Assembly: GCA_000333855.2 (NCBI GenBank)
Contig: CM007314.1
Location: 1 to 64,000, forward strand
Length of the DNA stretch: 64,000 bases
DNA from: Endotrypanum monterogeii
Lineage: Eukaryota; Euglenozoa; Kinetoplastea; Trypanosomatida; Trypanosomatidae
Direction: 5' to 3'
The position numbers were made by a program, and so were the translations under genes. Below are positions 1 through 12,437 of the stretch, piece after piece (positions within the stretch are counted from its first letter, which is position 1; the number at the start of each line of letters is the position of its first letter). The notes beneath the pieces were generated by a model that was not told the DNA's origin, ran no database searches, and saw nothing but the letters and a program-made list of their open reading frames with translations.

Positions 1-156
1 CTAACCCTAACCCTAACCCTAACCCTAACCCTAACCCTAACCCTAACCCTAACCCTAACCCTAACCCTAACCCTAACCCTAACCCTAACCCTAACCCTAA
101 CCCTAACCCTAACCCTAACCCTAACCCTAACCCGAACCCTAACCCTAACCCTAACC
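1..156. repeat. Telomere, CCCTAA repeats
   Basis: Uninterrupted hexamer repeats run from the first base to about 156. One variant unit, CCCGAA, lies at 131-136, near the inner edge. The C-rich strand is the plus strand, so this is the left chromosome end and the G-rich TTAGGG strand is the minus strand, the same strand as all the genes. The repeat is that of trypanosomatids and many other eukaryotes. The true number of repeats is not known because the window starts inside the array. Confidence 0.98.
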
Positions 157-230
157 AACAATGGAGGCCCTAGCACCACTTGTAACAGTGCCTGGGGCAT
201 GTCGCAAACCCAAAGGTACACCCCAATATT

Positions 231-253
231 TGACCCCCAGCCCATGGGGGTCA
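231..253. repeat. Subtelomeric hairpin 1
   Basis: Perfect 8-bp inverted repeat, TGACCCCC at 231-238 and GGGGGTCA at 246-253, with a 7-nt loop. It lies about 75 bp from the telomere repeats. Confidence 0.75.
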
Positions 254-621
254 CCCAAAGCTTTCCATGGGAGCTGCCCCAAAGGGTCCTGGGAGGGGTC
301 CCGGCCGGCGGGCTCATTAACCTCGAGGATCCCTAGTCTACCCAGCACGAAAAACCGGAAGAATCATAAAAGAACCTGCAATAAACCATCCAGACACTAA
401 ATTTTGGGGGTATCGCTGACAACAGCACGGCCCACCCGCTGCCTTTCCCAAAGCGCACCTCAACCATGCCACCGGCATAAAGAGAATCCCCTGAAGCAAG
501 GGCGCCGAGCCTCCCCCCCCGCCCACCGCGAGACAAGCCACAGAACGCCTGCGCCGAAAATAGCCGGGGGCAACCCAGCCGGAATTCTACCGAGCAGCCC
601 CAAAAGGATGCGGGGTGGGGT

Positions 622-651
622 GGGGGGCTTGGGCATGCTGGGAAGCCCCCC
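622..651. repeat. Subtelomeric hairpin 2
   Basis: Perfect 9-bp inverted repeat, GGGGGGCTT at 622-630 and AAGCCCCCC at 643-651, around a 12-nt loop. A weaker hairpin with CCCTTCC and GGAAGGG arms follows at 669-690. Confidence 0.75.
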
Positions 652-3600
652 TGGAACCATAATAAACGCCCTTCCCGTCAAACGGAAGGGGCCGCGCGGC
701 GAAGCAAACCTGCGTTCCCCATACTTTTGCAAATCTCCTCCCAGGATTTGTGAATGAAACGAGGGAAGCATGCTGATTTTGTCGTCGGCTTTCAGCGTTT
801 CAGGCGCGTTTTTTTTCGACCCGAAGTCTTGACAAGGTTGACGCGAACCGGGTTCACGATTTCTTGGTAAGCGGCTAAGCGACAACGAAGTTGTGGTGCA
901 TAACCGTGCCTGGCGAACACATGTCATGCAGTTGCGGAAAGCGCGCCGGAGATCCTGAAGAGGACATGTGCCTCGTCAAAAGCAAGCCTCACGGCGTCGG
1001 TTAAAACTAACGTTTTTAACAGGGAACCGCGCAGGTCCCTGGGCGAGAGACAAAACGCTCCTGCCGGTGACTCGCGGAGGAGGCCGCAACATGCCACAGT
1101 TCATTGAGGCACTCCATACCACATGCGCAATACACAAAATAATCATGCACCTAAACGAGGCTTTAAACAGCCACTTGGAGTGACTGCTACCCCCTTTCCA
1201 TGGTCAGGAGGCCGTTATTTATCAGCTCATGTGCGGCAGCCGGGCCCTGCAGTCAACACAGCCTTGCGCAATCGGTCTTCTTTAAACTGAGGAGCACATG
1301 GCGCTCACTGGGCGCAATTATATTACCTTAACCAGCACGCCGCCAGCAGCGATGAGCATACGACTGATCACCTGGAGCGCACCCAGCGGGCCAGGGGACA
1401 GAAAAGGAGCTCCATCGCCCCTCAGGCCCATTTACTCAACAGTAACATATGCCGCAAGTCCCCCCTGCGGAGCGAAGAGACCCTTTGCCGTTTCAAAGAG
1501 ATCCTGGCGAGTTCCAAGTGGGCGAGTAATGCGGCAATTTCGATGAGAAAATAAATCGCAAAACAGTGAACCCGCATCATCATACTTTGCAACCTTGCGC
1601 TTTGGGCCATCAGCAATGCCACAGGCATCCCCAAGCCCGCAGAAACCACCCACCCACCCCAGGGCATTTTATACTGCCACTAAAAAGAAGGGATGGTGAT
1701 AATGGAAATACGATACACCCATCTCTCTGAGAGGGACGCCACAATTTTGTAGACGGGAAATGACACCGAAAGAAGCACCCTCTTACTGCGCCGGCATTGT
1801 GGGGTAAAAGCGAACTTTCAAAAGCTGATGCAAGCACACAGGTTTCCAATAAAGACATAGGGTGCTTACAGGGCTGAAAGAAAGGTCAAGAGAGTGCAGT
1901 GGGTTGATATGATTCACGCGAGTAGCGTGAGAACATGCTGAGCTAGCCGTAACCGTTAAGATATCGTATATACTACCCCAAAATTCCGTGAGGAATACTG
2001 ATCTTTGGAAAGGGGATCGCTGACGCTGTGCCCTGACCCTGCTTTAGATCCCATTATTTCAAACACCCTCTTCTACTGTGATGGGCCTGTGGCCTGAAGC
2101 ACATCGGGAACTGAATTTGATGGGAAGGGCAGTGCACGGATGCCTGCCATCTACAAAAGGGAGAGGAACCAAGGATAATGACGCCGTGCCCCATCCAATA
2201 AACCTACAAAGAAATCGGAGGAAGGGCGTAGGCATCTCAATCTACTCGACTACCTTACTGCAGCTGATGTATGGAATATCTCCCGACACCGACACGGCGA
2301 AAGAAGACTGCATGGACAAAGGGGAGGGATAATTCGCTTACTGGAGGTGCCAGTACTGGATATCCCAAGGTACCAGGAGCCCTTGAGAAAGAAAATTGTC
2401 CGGAGAACTACTGGGAAACTGGTAGTGCAGAGAACCGCTATACTCCTACGAGTATTTTTTTGTCTGCTCGAGCACTGCACTTTTTTATAATTGAGTGCAC
2501 AAGTAGCACGTAAGGTCTAGTCGTGAAAGACAACGGTTACTACGGATATGAACACTGTGTTTTCGCGGCGGGCATAGAGATGACCAAGGCTGACCCAACT
2601 ATAGAGTCGTCTGAAAACAGTGAAAGTCTTCTGCATCGGGTACAAAAGCGAGTGTCCTATTCAAAAAGTGTGAAAACGATACACGGCAACAGAATCGAAT
2701 ACGTGCCCCATCCTCACGGAAACAGTAGCGAAGTGAACCCGCCCCCCCCCCCAAAAAAAAAAGTACCTTGCAAAGGGAGTTTAAACGAAACGACAATAAG
2801 TACCACATGATCAGTGGTACTCACAACAAGTACGGTTGTTTTTGTTTTTGTTGTGTTACATGGACGGGAACGAAGGAAAAACAAACAAGCGGGTGGTGCG
2901 TAGAAGAAAGAAGCATCGATGAGAGACTCCTCGGATATCCCCGGGCGAGCAGTTGAGGAATGGAATCGAGTGATATTCATTAGGAGCTTAGGTCCGCACC
3001 GCACATATTTTTTTTGAAGCGGTGTTATCAAATACACCTTGATTGAACAAGCTAATAGGTGCGATGTGGTTTCTAGGAGGTCACAGCATGCAGAAACTTA
3101 TACCGAATTGAGAAACAGTTGTGTAAAGTGGTGTAAAGAGTAGTGAAAACGGCTGTGGACTCTGTTCTATTTTTTTATTTTATCAGGATGTATTGAAATC
3201 ACTATATTAACTGGTAATATGTCTTTCAACAAAATAGAGATATGCACATACGCATGGGCCTTGCAAAAGCCGATGAATAAAAAAAAGGAAATCGAGTTGC
3301 TCACATTCAGCTGATGAACCAGTCTTTGAAGATTTGTACGAAAAAAAAAAAATTGGAAAATGATAAAATGCATGGCGATGGTAACAATAATAATAATATG
3401 TGAAGGGGAACATATAAACGAGTGTACATCAATGCGCATTCAGGCAGACTAGTGGACAAAAACACGGGAATATTCCTCTATTGGTGTACACAATCACTTC
3501 TCCGCTTTGCCACCTCTACCAGTAGCCGTTGCCACGCTGCATTATTTGGTTGTGTGTCGGAGAGCAAACGGTCACCAAATTCACTCGTCGCGGGTTTGGG

Positions 3601-3932
3601 AAGACGGAAAAAATAAACGTTGAAAACGCGAGGAAGGCATGCCGTGGGAGCGCCTAAAACAATAGACACACGTCTTCATGCATTCATACAAAACACAAGG
3701 AAGTCTGATAGAGCTAGTCGAGACGGCGTCATCTGGGATAACAAAGAGTATGCGGAACCCTAATCAGCAGCAAAAGAATATTTAAATATTTTCTCTTACA
3801 CCTCTTGGACGACTTGCGAGTATTCCGTATTGGGTAAGCTCATGCTTTACTGGCGGTCGGTGGCTCTGTTCACATTGGTGCGGAGAGAAGGAAGCAGTCA
3901 TGCCTCACACGCACAGACACATACACTCACTA

Positions 3933-3937
<5 letters not shown>

Positions 3938-3962
<25 letters not shown>
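3938..3962. repeat. AT dinucleotide microsatellite
   Basis: About 25 bases of alternating T and A in the gene-free subtelomere, following a short CA-rich stretch. Confidence 0.95.
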
Positions 3963-3964
<2 letters not shown>

Positions 3965-4846
3965 CTACATGCAAAACGAATAGGGAACGACCGCGCCACG
4001 GACTTCTTTTACGCATAAAAGAGTCGATATGCTGGAAGTCTCGATTCGCCTGATGCGGCTTTATGAAGCTCAAGGAGGTGAACTATGGGTGAGAACATCA
4101 AGTTGGTAAGCAAAAAAGCTGCGGGCTCCAGCGGTTCACCGTGCGACAGTAAACGCTTTAACTGTGACAGCTCAACCGATTTGTGGTTAATGTGCCATTG
4201 AGGACATATTATATCTCTATCAGTAGCCGAAATCAATTTTGGTTGTTTCTGCTAACGCGTGGTGTTGCATACTGCAGTCCTTACAAAAAAAAAAAGCCTC
4301 TGCTGCTGTAGAGCTGCCTCTGCGAGCCCTACAAGGGGATCTGGCGCGTAGACAGCAACACACAGAATTACCGGAAAGCTGAGGCAAGCGTCGAACGAGA
4401 GGAATGATAAAAAACACGTCTTCGTGCCCACTACAGCTTTGCGATGAAGTGTTTTTTTTGTTTTTTGCGTCAATAAAACAACAAAAAAGAGCGACGACTT
4501 CGGCTGACGCATTTTCTAGGAAAAGAAAAAAGGTGGTTGAAACACATGGAAGGCGTACAACTATGAAACGGTAACAAAAAAAAAAGAGTATCTTCCTCGT
4601 CAAGTGATACAAAGCACAAGTATGAAGTGGGAAGGCACACGGTGAGTGGGTCATTCCGGCAAAAAAAAAAAACGTAGCCAATTCACACTTCACGCTACTT
4701 TTGTTCATTCACCACTGGCCCACAGGATGAAATAAAACTTGCTTTTCACATGAGGCAGTGCAAAAACAGCCCTGATAAAATGCCGGTACACAAAATTACG
4801 ACACACATGGCAGATTAAAAAATGCTCATCAAAGCAGAGGAAGTGC

Positions 4847-5266
4847 TCAAGCGGCGACTGCTAAGAGGAGACTCGCCATCAATATGCCGACAGAGGCAGT
4901 AAAAATAACGGGACCGATAGAGGCTTTTTGGCTTCCGACCAATCTGCAAGAACCAGAAGATGTGACGCGGTAGTTCTGGGCGCAAGTCTGGCATGTGGCG
5001 CTGCGAGGAGCGGTGCACGTAACACAGTTGGGGATCTCACAGATCGCCTGACAAGTTTTAGTTTCAGTCGGCTCGAAGCCCACTAAGCAGGTCAGACACG
5101 TGGAGTGTGTCGTGTCGGTGGGATCGCAGATGTCGCAATTCGCGACATTGCAGTTGGGAATGCACAAACCGCCCGATGGAGTAGTGCCAGGGGGGCAGCT
5201 TTGACCAAATGCCATCATGGAGACTGCCAGAAAACAAGCCACAGCAATGATGAATTTGGATGCCAT
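4847..5266 (-). CDS. Cys-rich, probably GPI-anchored surface protein (PSA-like)
   Basis: Encodes 139 aa. I chose the inner ATG at 5266 because it begins a clean signal peptide (MASKFIIAVACFLAVSMMAF). The longer ORF upstream reads through low-complexity UTR. The mature part has 14 cysteines in two similar units, each with a CxxC spacing pattern (NCDIC...CLTC and NCVTC...CQTC). It ends in a hydrophobic tail of about 20 residues after a small-residue Ser region, typical of a GPI-anchor signal. The Cys pattern resembles the C-terminal, Cys-rich part of Leishmania surface antigen (PSA-2/GP46) family members, but the leucine-rich repeats of that family are missing. It is therefore either a short surface-antigen-like gene or a truncated one. 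It is the gene nearest the telomere. An AAT repeat lies 50-70 bp upstream. The exact role is unknown; cell-surface location is inferred. Confidence 0.82.
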   Translation of the reverse strand: MASKFIIAVACFLAVSMMAFGQSCPPGTTPSGGLCIPNCNVANCDICDPTDTTHSTCLTCLVGFEPTETKTCQAICEIPNCVTCTAPRSATCQTCAQNYRVTSSGSCRLVGSQKASIGPVIFTASVGILMASLLLAVAA

Positions 5267-8200
5267 GTGTGCCGAATTTGATGAAGATGGTGTTGGATAT
5301 ATATATAGGTTGAGGATTAATAATAATAATAATAATAAATGGTGGGTCAGAGAAAGCAAACGGAGAAAGCGCGGAGCTTCACAAATAAACGACTTGAAAA
5401 CTTCATGACAAGGAAGAGAAGGAGTGTAGTGTACATTCGCGTGAGTGTGGGTCAATTTGTATGGAATAGAATATGCAGAGTGGATGCAGAAATATAATAC
5501 ATAAGAAAATGGATGAGAAATGGAGAGTACAGTTAACCAAAAGAGCGGTGTATGATGATGATTACGCAAGCTAGCCATCACCAGCTCCGCTTGCATCGAC
5601 AGAAAGGCATCATCCCCACAGAAAAAAAGAGAAATTGGGGGGGTCAATGGCCTGGAAGTTTGATTAGTGTCTTCAAAACAAATGTCAAGATTGTAGTCAC
5701 GTTATTGAAAATCGAAAAAAGCAGCGAGATAAGCATCAGAAAAACACACAAAACAAGAACGAGTAACTGATTTCTGCGTCCCCGTGAACCTCAGCCATGT
5801 ATATTTCTCACAGTAGAAATAGATCCCTCTCTTCTTTTTTTTTCGCAACTGTGGATGGAATCGCTACGGTTTTATTTGGGGAGAGACCAAAGAAGATGAA
5901 TAAGAGAAAAAAAATTGAGTGGCGCATAGATATGGAAAGGGCTTTTGGCGGAAGAGGGGGGGGGGGCGCGCAGGGAATGCATTTGGGTGAGACCAAAGGT
6001 TCACTCAGATATCCGGAACGCCCTTCGTGTCAGTACACCAGAACCCAATTCTTAACCCTCCTCGCATCGCTATCTGCTATGGCGATCTCCAGAAGATGCA
6101 ATACTTAAGGTGGCTCGGATCGAGCCCTCTAAGTAACACTTCTGGGGTGACCAAGGCACCTGCACGTAGAAGAGCTACTGCGCAGACGATAGGAGTGACA
6201 CCCATTCTTCTAGTGTTACAAGTTGCGTTGCAGCAATGCCTTCGAAGCCACCCCCACTGATCCCAGTGAGAATTGATTGCAGTGATTTCTTAGCGCGCTA
6301 ATCATGTGGCTAGAACCTCACTGAGGTAGGTCCTGCGTGTGCAAGGGGAGAGGGGCTAGAGAACCTCTTCGCCTACTGTGGGCGAACGCTCGGATTCGAG
6401 CAACGTAAGATGTACTTGTCGTTTGACCTACGTCAAAGGCATGCAAGGAAAGAAATGTGGCATAGGTTGCAGCCGGTCACAAACTGCTCTGAGGCTCACA
6501 TCAACACACAATTACATAAATCAACGAATACAGCAAAAAGTTTGAGAAGATCAACACTATATCGAACGATTGTCGGAGAAGCGACAGCAAGGGGGGAAAG
6601 CTTGCACCTCTCTTTACTAGAGCCATTCGCACCCTGGCAACTGGCGAGGAAGACCCGTTTCTGAGATTGCAAAAAGATATGCAGACACAGGAAAATATTT
6701 TTTTGTTGGTACTCGTCTGACGCGGAGAAGAAGGCCTCGTCTCAGGTGGTTGAAGTACAACGCAAAGAGGGGGCAAGCAAGACGAGCTCTGTGTTGCTGA
6801 AGCCGCTGAATTTGTCGGGGCAGCCTATCGAACCTTTTTCTCCCGTGACCGTGCAAGGACTCCTCCGTTCTGGAGCACCAACGACAGCAGAATCGGTGGT
6901 GTCGCAATGGATCTCAACTTTACCAGACGTTTGCAACCGCCATAGTTAGCAAAAACAATGGGCTCTGAGGAGAAGCCGGGCATCGATAGTAATCATCATA
7001 CAGGAGCTGGAAAACTGGGGTGACAAAGCAGGAAAGCTGAAAGACAAGAAAAAAAAAAGCACCTCCTGGTTTTTGAAGTATGTGATGAGTAAGCAGTGGG
7101 AGACGGCGTGCAGCAACCGCGATATCACCACAGGCACTGGTGTGGCCCTGTACGAGAGAGAAAGCATTCAAACGTGAAAGTGGACTGGCTGGTGCAGAGC
7201 TTCGTGGCAGCCCCCGGTAGCGCTAGCTGAGTCCATCGCAGTCCAAGTTGTAGTGAGCCCATGTCATTCCGCAGCTTTAAAAGCGGTTTTTGGTAGATCC
7301 CGTGGAGCTGAGTTCTCCGTCGCGCCATATCAAGTGAACCGCTTCTAGGGATAGAGACATTGCTATCCAGTGAGAGTAAGAGTGGGCCTGCAGTTGGTGT
7401 TGATAAACAATGGACGTGCTCAAAAATCGCAAGGCGTGAGGTGGAGATGTGGCGTCTGCTAATGCATAGAGAAAGAACGTCGGGGATATATCGGCCTGAC
7501 GAAAAGGAAGCAGAGGCAACAGAGGATGAAAGCAGCCAATAGGACATGTCTTGGAGAAGAGGGCAGTAAGTCGTCTAAAAATGAGCAGATAAAAAGAAGT
7601 AACACACCCACTCATGGGCTTAGCTCATAATTCAGGGTTGGGGAGAAAGAGAGGATATCGTACGACTTGCGGGCACAATTATTAGCTCCCAGGGGTAGCG
7701 CACGAGAGCCCACGCCCAGAAATAAGGTAACGATGAAAATACACCATGACGATACAGCTTGAAGCGCGGAAGGATACCGCATATCGCTTTCTCGTTTGCA
7801 CGCTGCACTCTACGCTCTCTATCAGAAAAAAGAAAAAAAAACCTAATCCTTTAAGAGTTGGACAGTAAACAAGATGTAAAGAATCAGGAACAAGGGAAAG
7901 AGAATACGAAAGGAGAAAGAACAAACGTAGGTAAAATATGGCCTGAACATCCGTATTCACAAATTAAAAGATGACATGCTCATCTTCCTGTGAACGGGAA
8001 GAATAGCACAGAACTGGGCGAACAGAGAATTGAAATATTTTGGTATATATAAGTGTATATAACTGTTTTTCGATGTACCGGGTTTGTCGCCGTACGTCGA
8101 CTACGTGGTCACTCACAACCGCATTTCAATAGTCCTCAGTCGTGCACTTAGGCTATAGCCTCCTCGCCTGGGCCGAAGGGCGCCTGTCGCTCCATCACAC

Positions 8201-10441
8201 CATAAACTTAATGGGCTGCTCTTATCGCAGAGTCAACACATGCTGCAAAAGTAGCGGGTGGGCACGCTGAGAGAGAGAGCACTTACCTAAACTTAGAAAA
8301 GGTCTGTCGTGCCCGGCGCTAGAGAGGTCAAGGAAGGTGATTGGCAATGGCTGCATATCCTACTGGAGGCACATCTACGAAAATAGCTACCTGCTGTTCC
8401 AATTCGCAGTCAAGTTTACACTCTTCACTTGAAGGTGTGCAGAATGCATGTGAGACATGACAATCCCCGCTGCCGGGGAATGATGCAAGCTGGCTGGGGG
8501 TGAAAGCGTCGCGGAGCCGTACTCACTTTACGAGAAGCCACTTCTCGGGCACCTCTGCCCCATGACATCAAGATAGGGTGACGCACAGAGGTGCTTTTTG
8601 TAGCTACCCCGATCTGTGTAACTGAAAAAGTCGAAAAAGGCCGTGCAAGAAACCCTGTGAAAGATGGACAGAGCGGGTGCCAATCTCTCATAGCGGCGCA
8701 GATCTTGACGCTGATCTGGTTTGACACCTCTTCGTCATACATGAATGGCGGCTTCAGGTATGAGGCGGTTGTATAAACGACCCGTGTGTCTTTTTTTTTT
8801 TGCTCGTGCACACAGGGGAGATCTCAAATTTTTCGGCCTGCACGCACCTTGGAAGTCCGCGTGCCTTCACTCTTCTATCAACATGATAGACAGCTGTGTT
8901 AGGCGCGACTCACCCTTCAGACAACAGTAAGGCATGACGCCTTTCTGGTCGATATTGTGTTCAAGGGCCTTTGTGACGATTGACCACTGAGTGCCAAAAG
9001 CCTCCCTCATGCAAGACGACATAAATAATCGCGTAAGGAGACTGTCGGTGGAATAATGACAGTACCTGAATGGTAGATGAAGCTTGTAGGAGACCGGAGG
9101 ACACCCAGTGATAACGTCCCACCGACATTCGCAGTGCTGAGTGCTAAGGTGTCATCATTGTAGGTTTCCAGTCGCTGTATCTGAGCTAATTGTGCACAGT
9201 GACCCAATTCCGGGATGAATAGATCCTTTGTGTTGCACAATGTGTTGTCAAGCGTACTCATCGTTCATCTGATGTACGTACGGCAGAAAAAGACAGACGG
9301 TGGTCTATCGACACAACTCTCGCATACGATGACGCTGGCAGGTGTGCAGACAGACACGAAGTTGGTTCGATCTGGCAGGGCCTTTGCAATAGAGAACCAT
9401 GCCTGCATTACTAACCGTTAACTCGTAGAAGCAGTGGTAAGGAAACAACTCCATATGTTGGCGATTCTATTTACACCCTAATCCCACCGCCGTGCTTCAC
9501 TGTATTTTGTTATACAGTGCTTCTCGAAGCTTGACAGAGCGACGTGCCTCCAGAGGGGAAGCAGGCGCGTAGTGTGCCTCCTACGCGATACAGGCGCCGC
9601 TCAATTTTTTGTCAAGAAAACAGAAGCCCAGCACCACCTGGTTAGCACTCAGTCCTTTACAACTTCACACCATACAGTCCCACTGCGGCGCAGAATTACG
9701 CTCAGGAGCACCGCAACACAGAAAGCGCCAGCGGAGCAGACTGTGCCATAGTCGTTCTTCACTGAAGCTCTCATGCAGTGTTTGTGTAGACTTGGAACTG
9801 CTTCATGGGGACTCCAGGTCTTATCAGCACACTAGAAGCCCGTACCTGTCTGCGAACGCCCAAAATCTTGGAAAGAGAAACCAAACATGACTTTCTACAT
9901 GCTCGGCTCCTTCACAAACTGGCCCCTCGGGAGCCTGCTAGAAGAATGCTGTGGTCGACCGTGTTAGGGGAACGAAATGGTATCAAAGCAAGACATATCG
10001 TGAACCTGGTGAAGTGTGAGCAGACCGGCTCTCACCTCAGACGGCAGATGGCAACGATACCTTGGAGCGCTGGTGATAGTGTTTCGTACTTATCGGTGAG
10101 AAAAAGCATCTTCTTCGTCTCTGCGAAGCTCCACTCGCAGTGCATTCCTGTATATCTCTGTAGTACAACGAAATATCACTTTGTGTGTATCCGGAAGAGT
10201 GGATAGCTGCCGTCGCACACTTGAGGAGAGTAGACGACAAGAGTCATGCACTCGAAGATCGGTGAAGGCGCCCAAACAAGTCATGGAACAGGTCGCAAGT
10301 TCAGTAGCAGTCACAACCCCAGTGAGGATATGACAACGTGGGAGCGGGGTTGGGGGGGGGGGGGGCAGACAAGTCGAGCACTCAACAGCACGAAAAGAGA
10401 TTGCAGTGAAGCGTAGAGTCAGAACATCTAGATATCCGGTA
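5267..10441. other. Long gene-poor spacer
   Basis: About 5.2 kb without a convincing coding region on either strand. It should contain the 5' region of the surface protein gene and the 3' UTR of the hydrolase gene. It has a hairpin at 8464-8479 (TCCCCG/CGGGGA) and, at 8496-8516, the motif GGGGGTGAAAGC followed by GCGGAGC, which recurs at 28780-28799. It may hold decayed genes or short retroposon remnants of the SIDER type, but I could not match any of these with certainty. Confidence 0.6.
5317..5338. repeat. AAT trinucleotide repeat
   Basis: Seven or so TAA units lie just upstream (on the minus strand) of the Cys-rich surface protein gene. They fall in its presumed 5' UTR or splice region. 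Confidence 0.9.
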
Positions 10442-11716
10442 TCATTTCGCAGACTTGATGGCAGCCGACACGTCGAAGATGATTTTTTCGAGTAGGGTCT
10501 CCGACCCAACCCACTCGTCCCACACGCTGCGTATGTAGCCAAGATGACCCCCGTGGGGGGTGACAAGAACCGCTACGTTGTGATTCAACGACATGGTACT
10601 TGTCAGGCTTTCGATGGGAGGCGCTCCCACAACGGGGTCATCAGCGGCGCAGATGCACAGTACCGGCATCGAAATGTGTGGAAGCCAGTGAATGGGAGAG
10701 ACATGGCGGTAGTAATCCTCTGGGGTAGCGAATCCCAGAGACGGCGCTGTGATGAAGCTGTCGAAGTCGCGCACGCTCTTCACCCTCCCCAGTACCTTCT
10801 GCAGACGGCCCGAAGCGAAGTACTCACGTACGTCTGGGGAAAGCCCCGGGAGATTCTTGACCACTTCGCTGTGTCGCAATGCGTAATCCACGAGACCACG
10901 CGCCATGTTTGGCTGATACACTGCTTTGCTAATGCCCTGATTAGAGAACTGACTCGCGTAGAGGCAGTCGAGCGGTGTGTTCACTATCATCACCGCGTCC
11001 ATGACTTGCTCCTTGCCCGCAAGACACTCCTCCCCAACATACTTGGAGAGAATCACGCCACCCAAGCTGAAGCCAAGCCCGATAACAGGGAGGCGGGCCC
11101 CACACTTTTTTTCGATGGAAGCACTCGAAAGCGGCCCTTGGAGAACGGCCCGCAAGTCATCTGTCCATTTAGCAGACATAAGCCGCGGTGTCTCAATAGG
11201 TGTGTTACCCATCCCACGCGAGTTGAAAACAACGCAGTGAAAGTGATTCATGGACGCGAAGAGCACGAAGTGTTGGATGTAATTCGTACCTGACCATGAA
11301 GCGAGCCCTGGGACGATGATAAACACCCCTTTAGCACTGCGAGAATCCGTGAGCAACCAGTCCATGTGCATGGGGTTTCCGTCTATACTGGGGTAGATCA
11401 CCCGCTCATAGACGACATTTCGATGGGGACGTAAATGGCAAAGGATGGTGCTGACGTGCCCACTGTACGCTGGATCGGCGTAGGGCATCTTCTCTAGCCT
11501 GTGCAGGTCAAAGAATGCCTTGGACTTGGGGGAACCGTACACCACTGTCGTCTGCGTGCGGAATGACGAACCACTGAAGAAACGCGCCAACCGCGGCACG
11601 AGATCCAATAAAAGTGCGCACAATAAGTGAATGAGGAGAAACTTCACTCTGGACCTAAATGGCACGTGACCTGTCAGACGCGGCGCTGCCGCATTCGAGG
11701 AGGGATTGCTCGTCAT
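10442..11716 (-). CDS. Alpha/beta hydrolase, ABHD1/3-YheT (UPF0017) type
   Basis: Encodes 424 aa, with ATG at 11716. A hydrophobic segment at about residues 26-42 suggests a membrane anchor. The hydrolase core starts near residue 100. The nucleophile elbow is GFSLGG with Ser217, the acid is in the CAADDP segment (Asp359/360), and the base is in the PHGGHLGY segment (His391), so the catalytic triad is complete. The segment FNSRGMGNTP is also typical of the EMB8/YheT/ABHD1-ABHD3 family. Family members act on lipids or esters (ABHD3 is a phospholipase), but the substrate here is unknown. A polypyrimidine tract on the coding strand lies at 11845-11865, about 130 nt upstream, and is a good trans-splice signal. 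Confidence 0.9.
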   Translation of the reverse strand: MTSNPSSNAAAPRLTGHVPFRSRVKFLLIHLLCALLLDLVPRLARFFSGSSFRTQTTVVYGSPKSKAFFDLHRLEKMPYADPAYSGHVSTILCHLRPHRNVVYERVIYPSIDGNPMHMDWLLTDSRSAKGVFIIVPGLASWSGTNYIQHFVLFASMNHFHCVVFNSRGMGNTPIETPRLMSAKWTDDLRAVLQGPLSSASIEKKCGARLPVIGLGFSLGGVILSKYVGEECLAGKEQVMDAVMIVNTPLDCLYASQFSNQGISKAVYQPNMARGLVDYALRHSEVVKNLPGLSPDVREYFASGRLQKVLGRVKSVRDFDSFITAPSLGFATPEDYYRHVSPIHWLPHISMPVLCICAADDPVVGAPPIESLTSTMSLNHNVAVLVTPHGGHLGYIRSVWDEWVGSETLLEKIIFDVSAAIKSAK

Positions 11717-12437
11717 GGCTAAGAAAGCGAGTGATAAGGTATCGAGGAGGTGCGTGGGGAAAATACTATGAACACATACGCTGCACTGTATGACAAACCA
11801 GCACTACTTCTCTCCAGCTACACCAACTCCCTCGTGAACATGTGTGAGGAGAGGAGGAAAAAAGGCGACACAGCAAGATAATATTATAGAGCTCATTTAC
11901 AACAGCAAAGGGGAAAGAAAGAAGCACAGGAGTCAACGCACGAACCCCTCTGGGATTCATCAGCCGTCGGTCTGATGTCCAGAAAAATAAAAAACCAACA
12001 CTAGTGCAAAGGTAGTCTACCGGGCACCGTAGAGGTGTCCAATCAATGCACTAGTGGCATGCACTGAATATAACGGTAACAAGCAACGGTTGCACCTAGC
12101 ATCTTTGAGTATCGCCTCAATACGGAGATGATGCCTGAAAAACCAAAAGAGGGCGGCTAATTCAAATCACACATGATCACACACACACACGAGATTTTCT
12201 CGGCAGATGCGTTGAAGTCTGATGTGCGATTGCTCGAAGCCCTTGTGTTTACCTGCTTTTTTTTTTTGGTGGGTGGGTGGGTGCGAAACCTACCCTGCTG
12301 TACGGAGATATAAAACATCGGTTCGAGAAACAATGAAAAACGCAGACCTTCAAGGGCAAAAAGGTTGACCGAGCAGTAATTTGTTGGAGGGGAATTCGAA
12401 ATGAAGACGGAGGTAATGAACTTCTGCCGGGTGTCAG
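11717..12437. other. Intergenic spacer with splice tract
   Basis: No gene. It holds the hydrolase splice tract (11845-11865 on the minus strand), a short CA repeat near 12181 and a T-run followed by GGTGGGTGGGTGGG at about 12258-12283 (plus strand). Confidence 0.6.

Larger units (their letters stand above)
157..4846. other. Subtelomeric region without recognisable genes
   Basis: No ORF here looks like a protein gene. The first 1 kb is GC-rich and holds several hairpins (231-253, 622-651, and a weaker one at 669-690). From about 2.7 kb it becomes rich in A/T homopolymers, with a C-run/A-run junction at 2742-2762 and an AT microsatellite at 3938-3962. I did not recognise the Leishmania subtelomeric conserved blocks with certainty. 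It probably contains the 3' UTR of the last gene and the transcription termination zone. Confidence 0.7.

Noticed and set aside
6380..6400. Possible tRNA B-box-like sequence (GGATTCGAGC)
   Set aside because: No matching A box or acceptor stem could be found around it.
7125..7547. 140-aa minus-strand ORF in the long spacer
   Set aside because: Ser/Leu/Arg-rich, no domain, no clear splice signal, composition typical of random frames.
10544..11293. 249-aa plus-strand ORF opposite the hydrolase gene
   Set aside because: It is the antisense shadow of the hydrolase; the minus strand has the complete catalytic triad.
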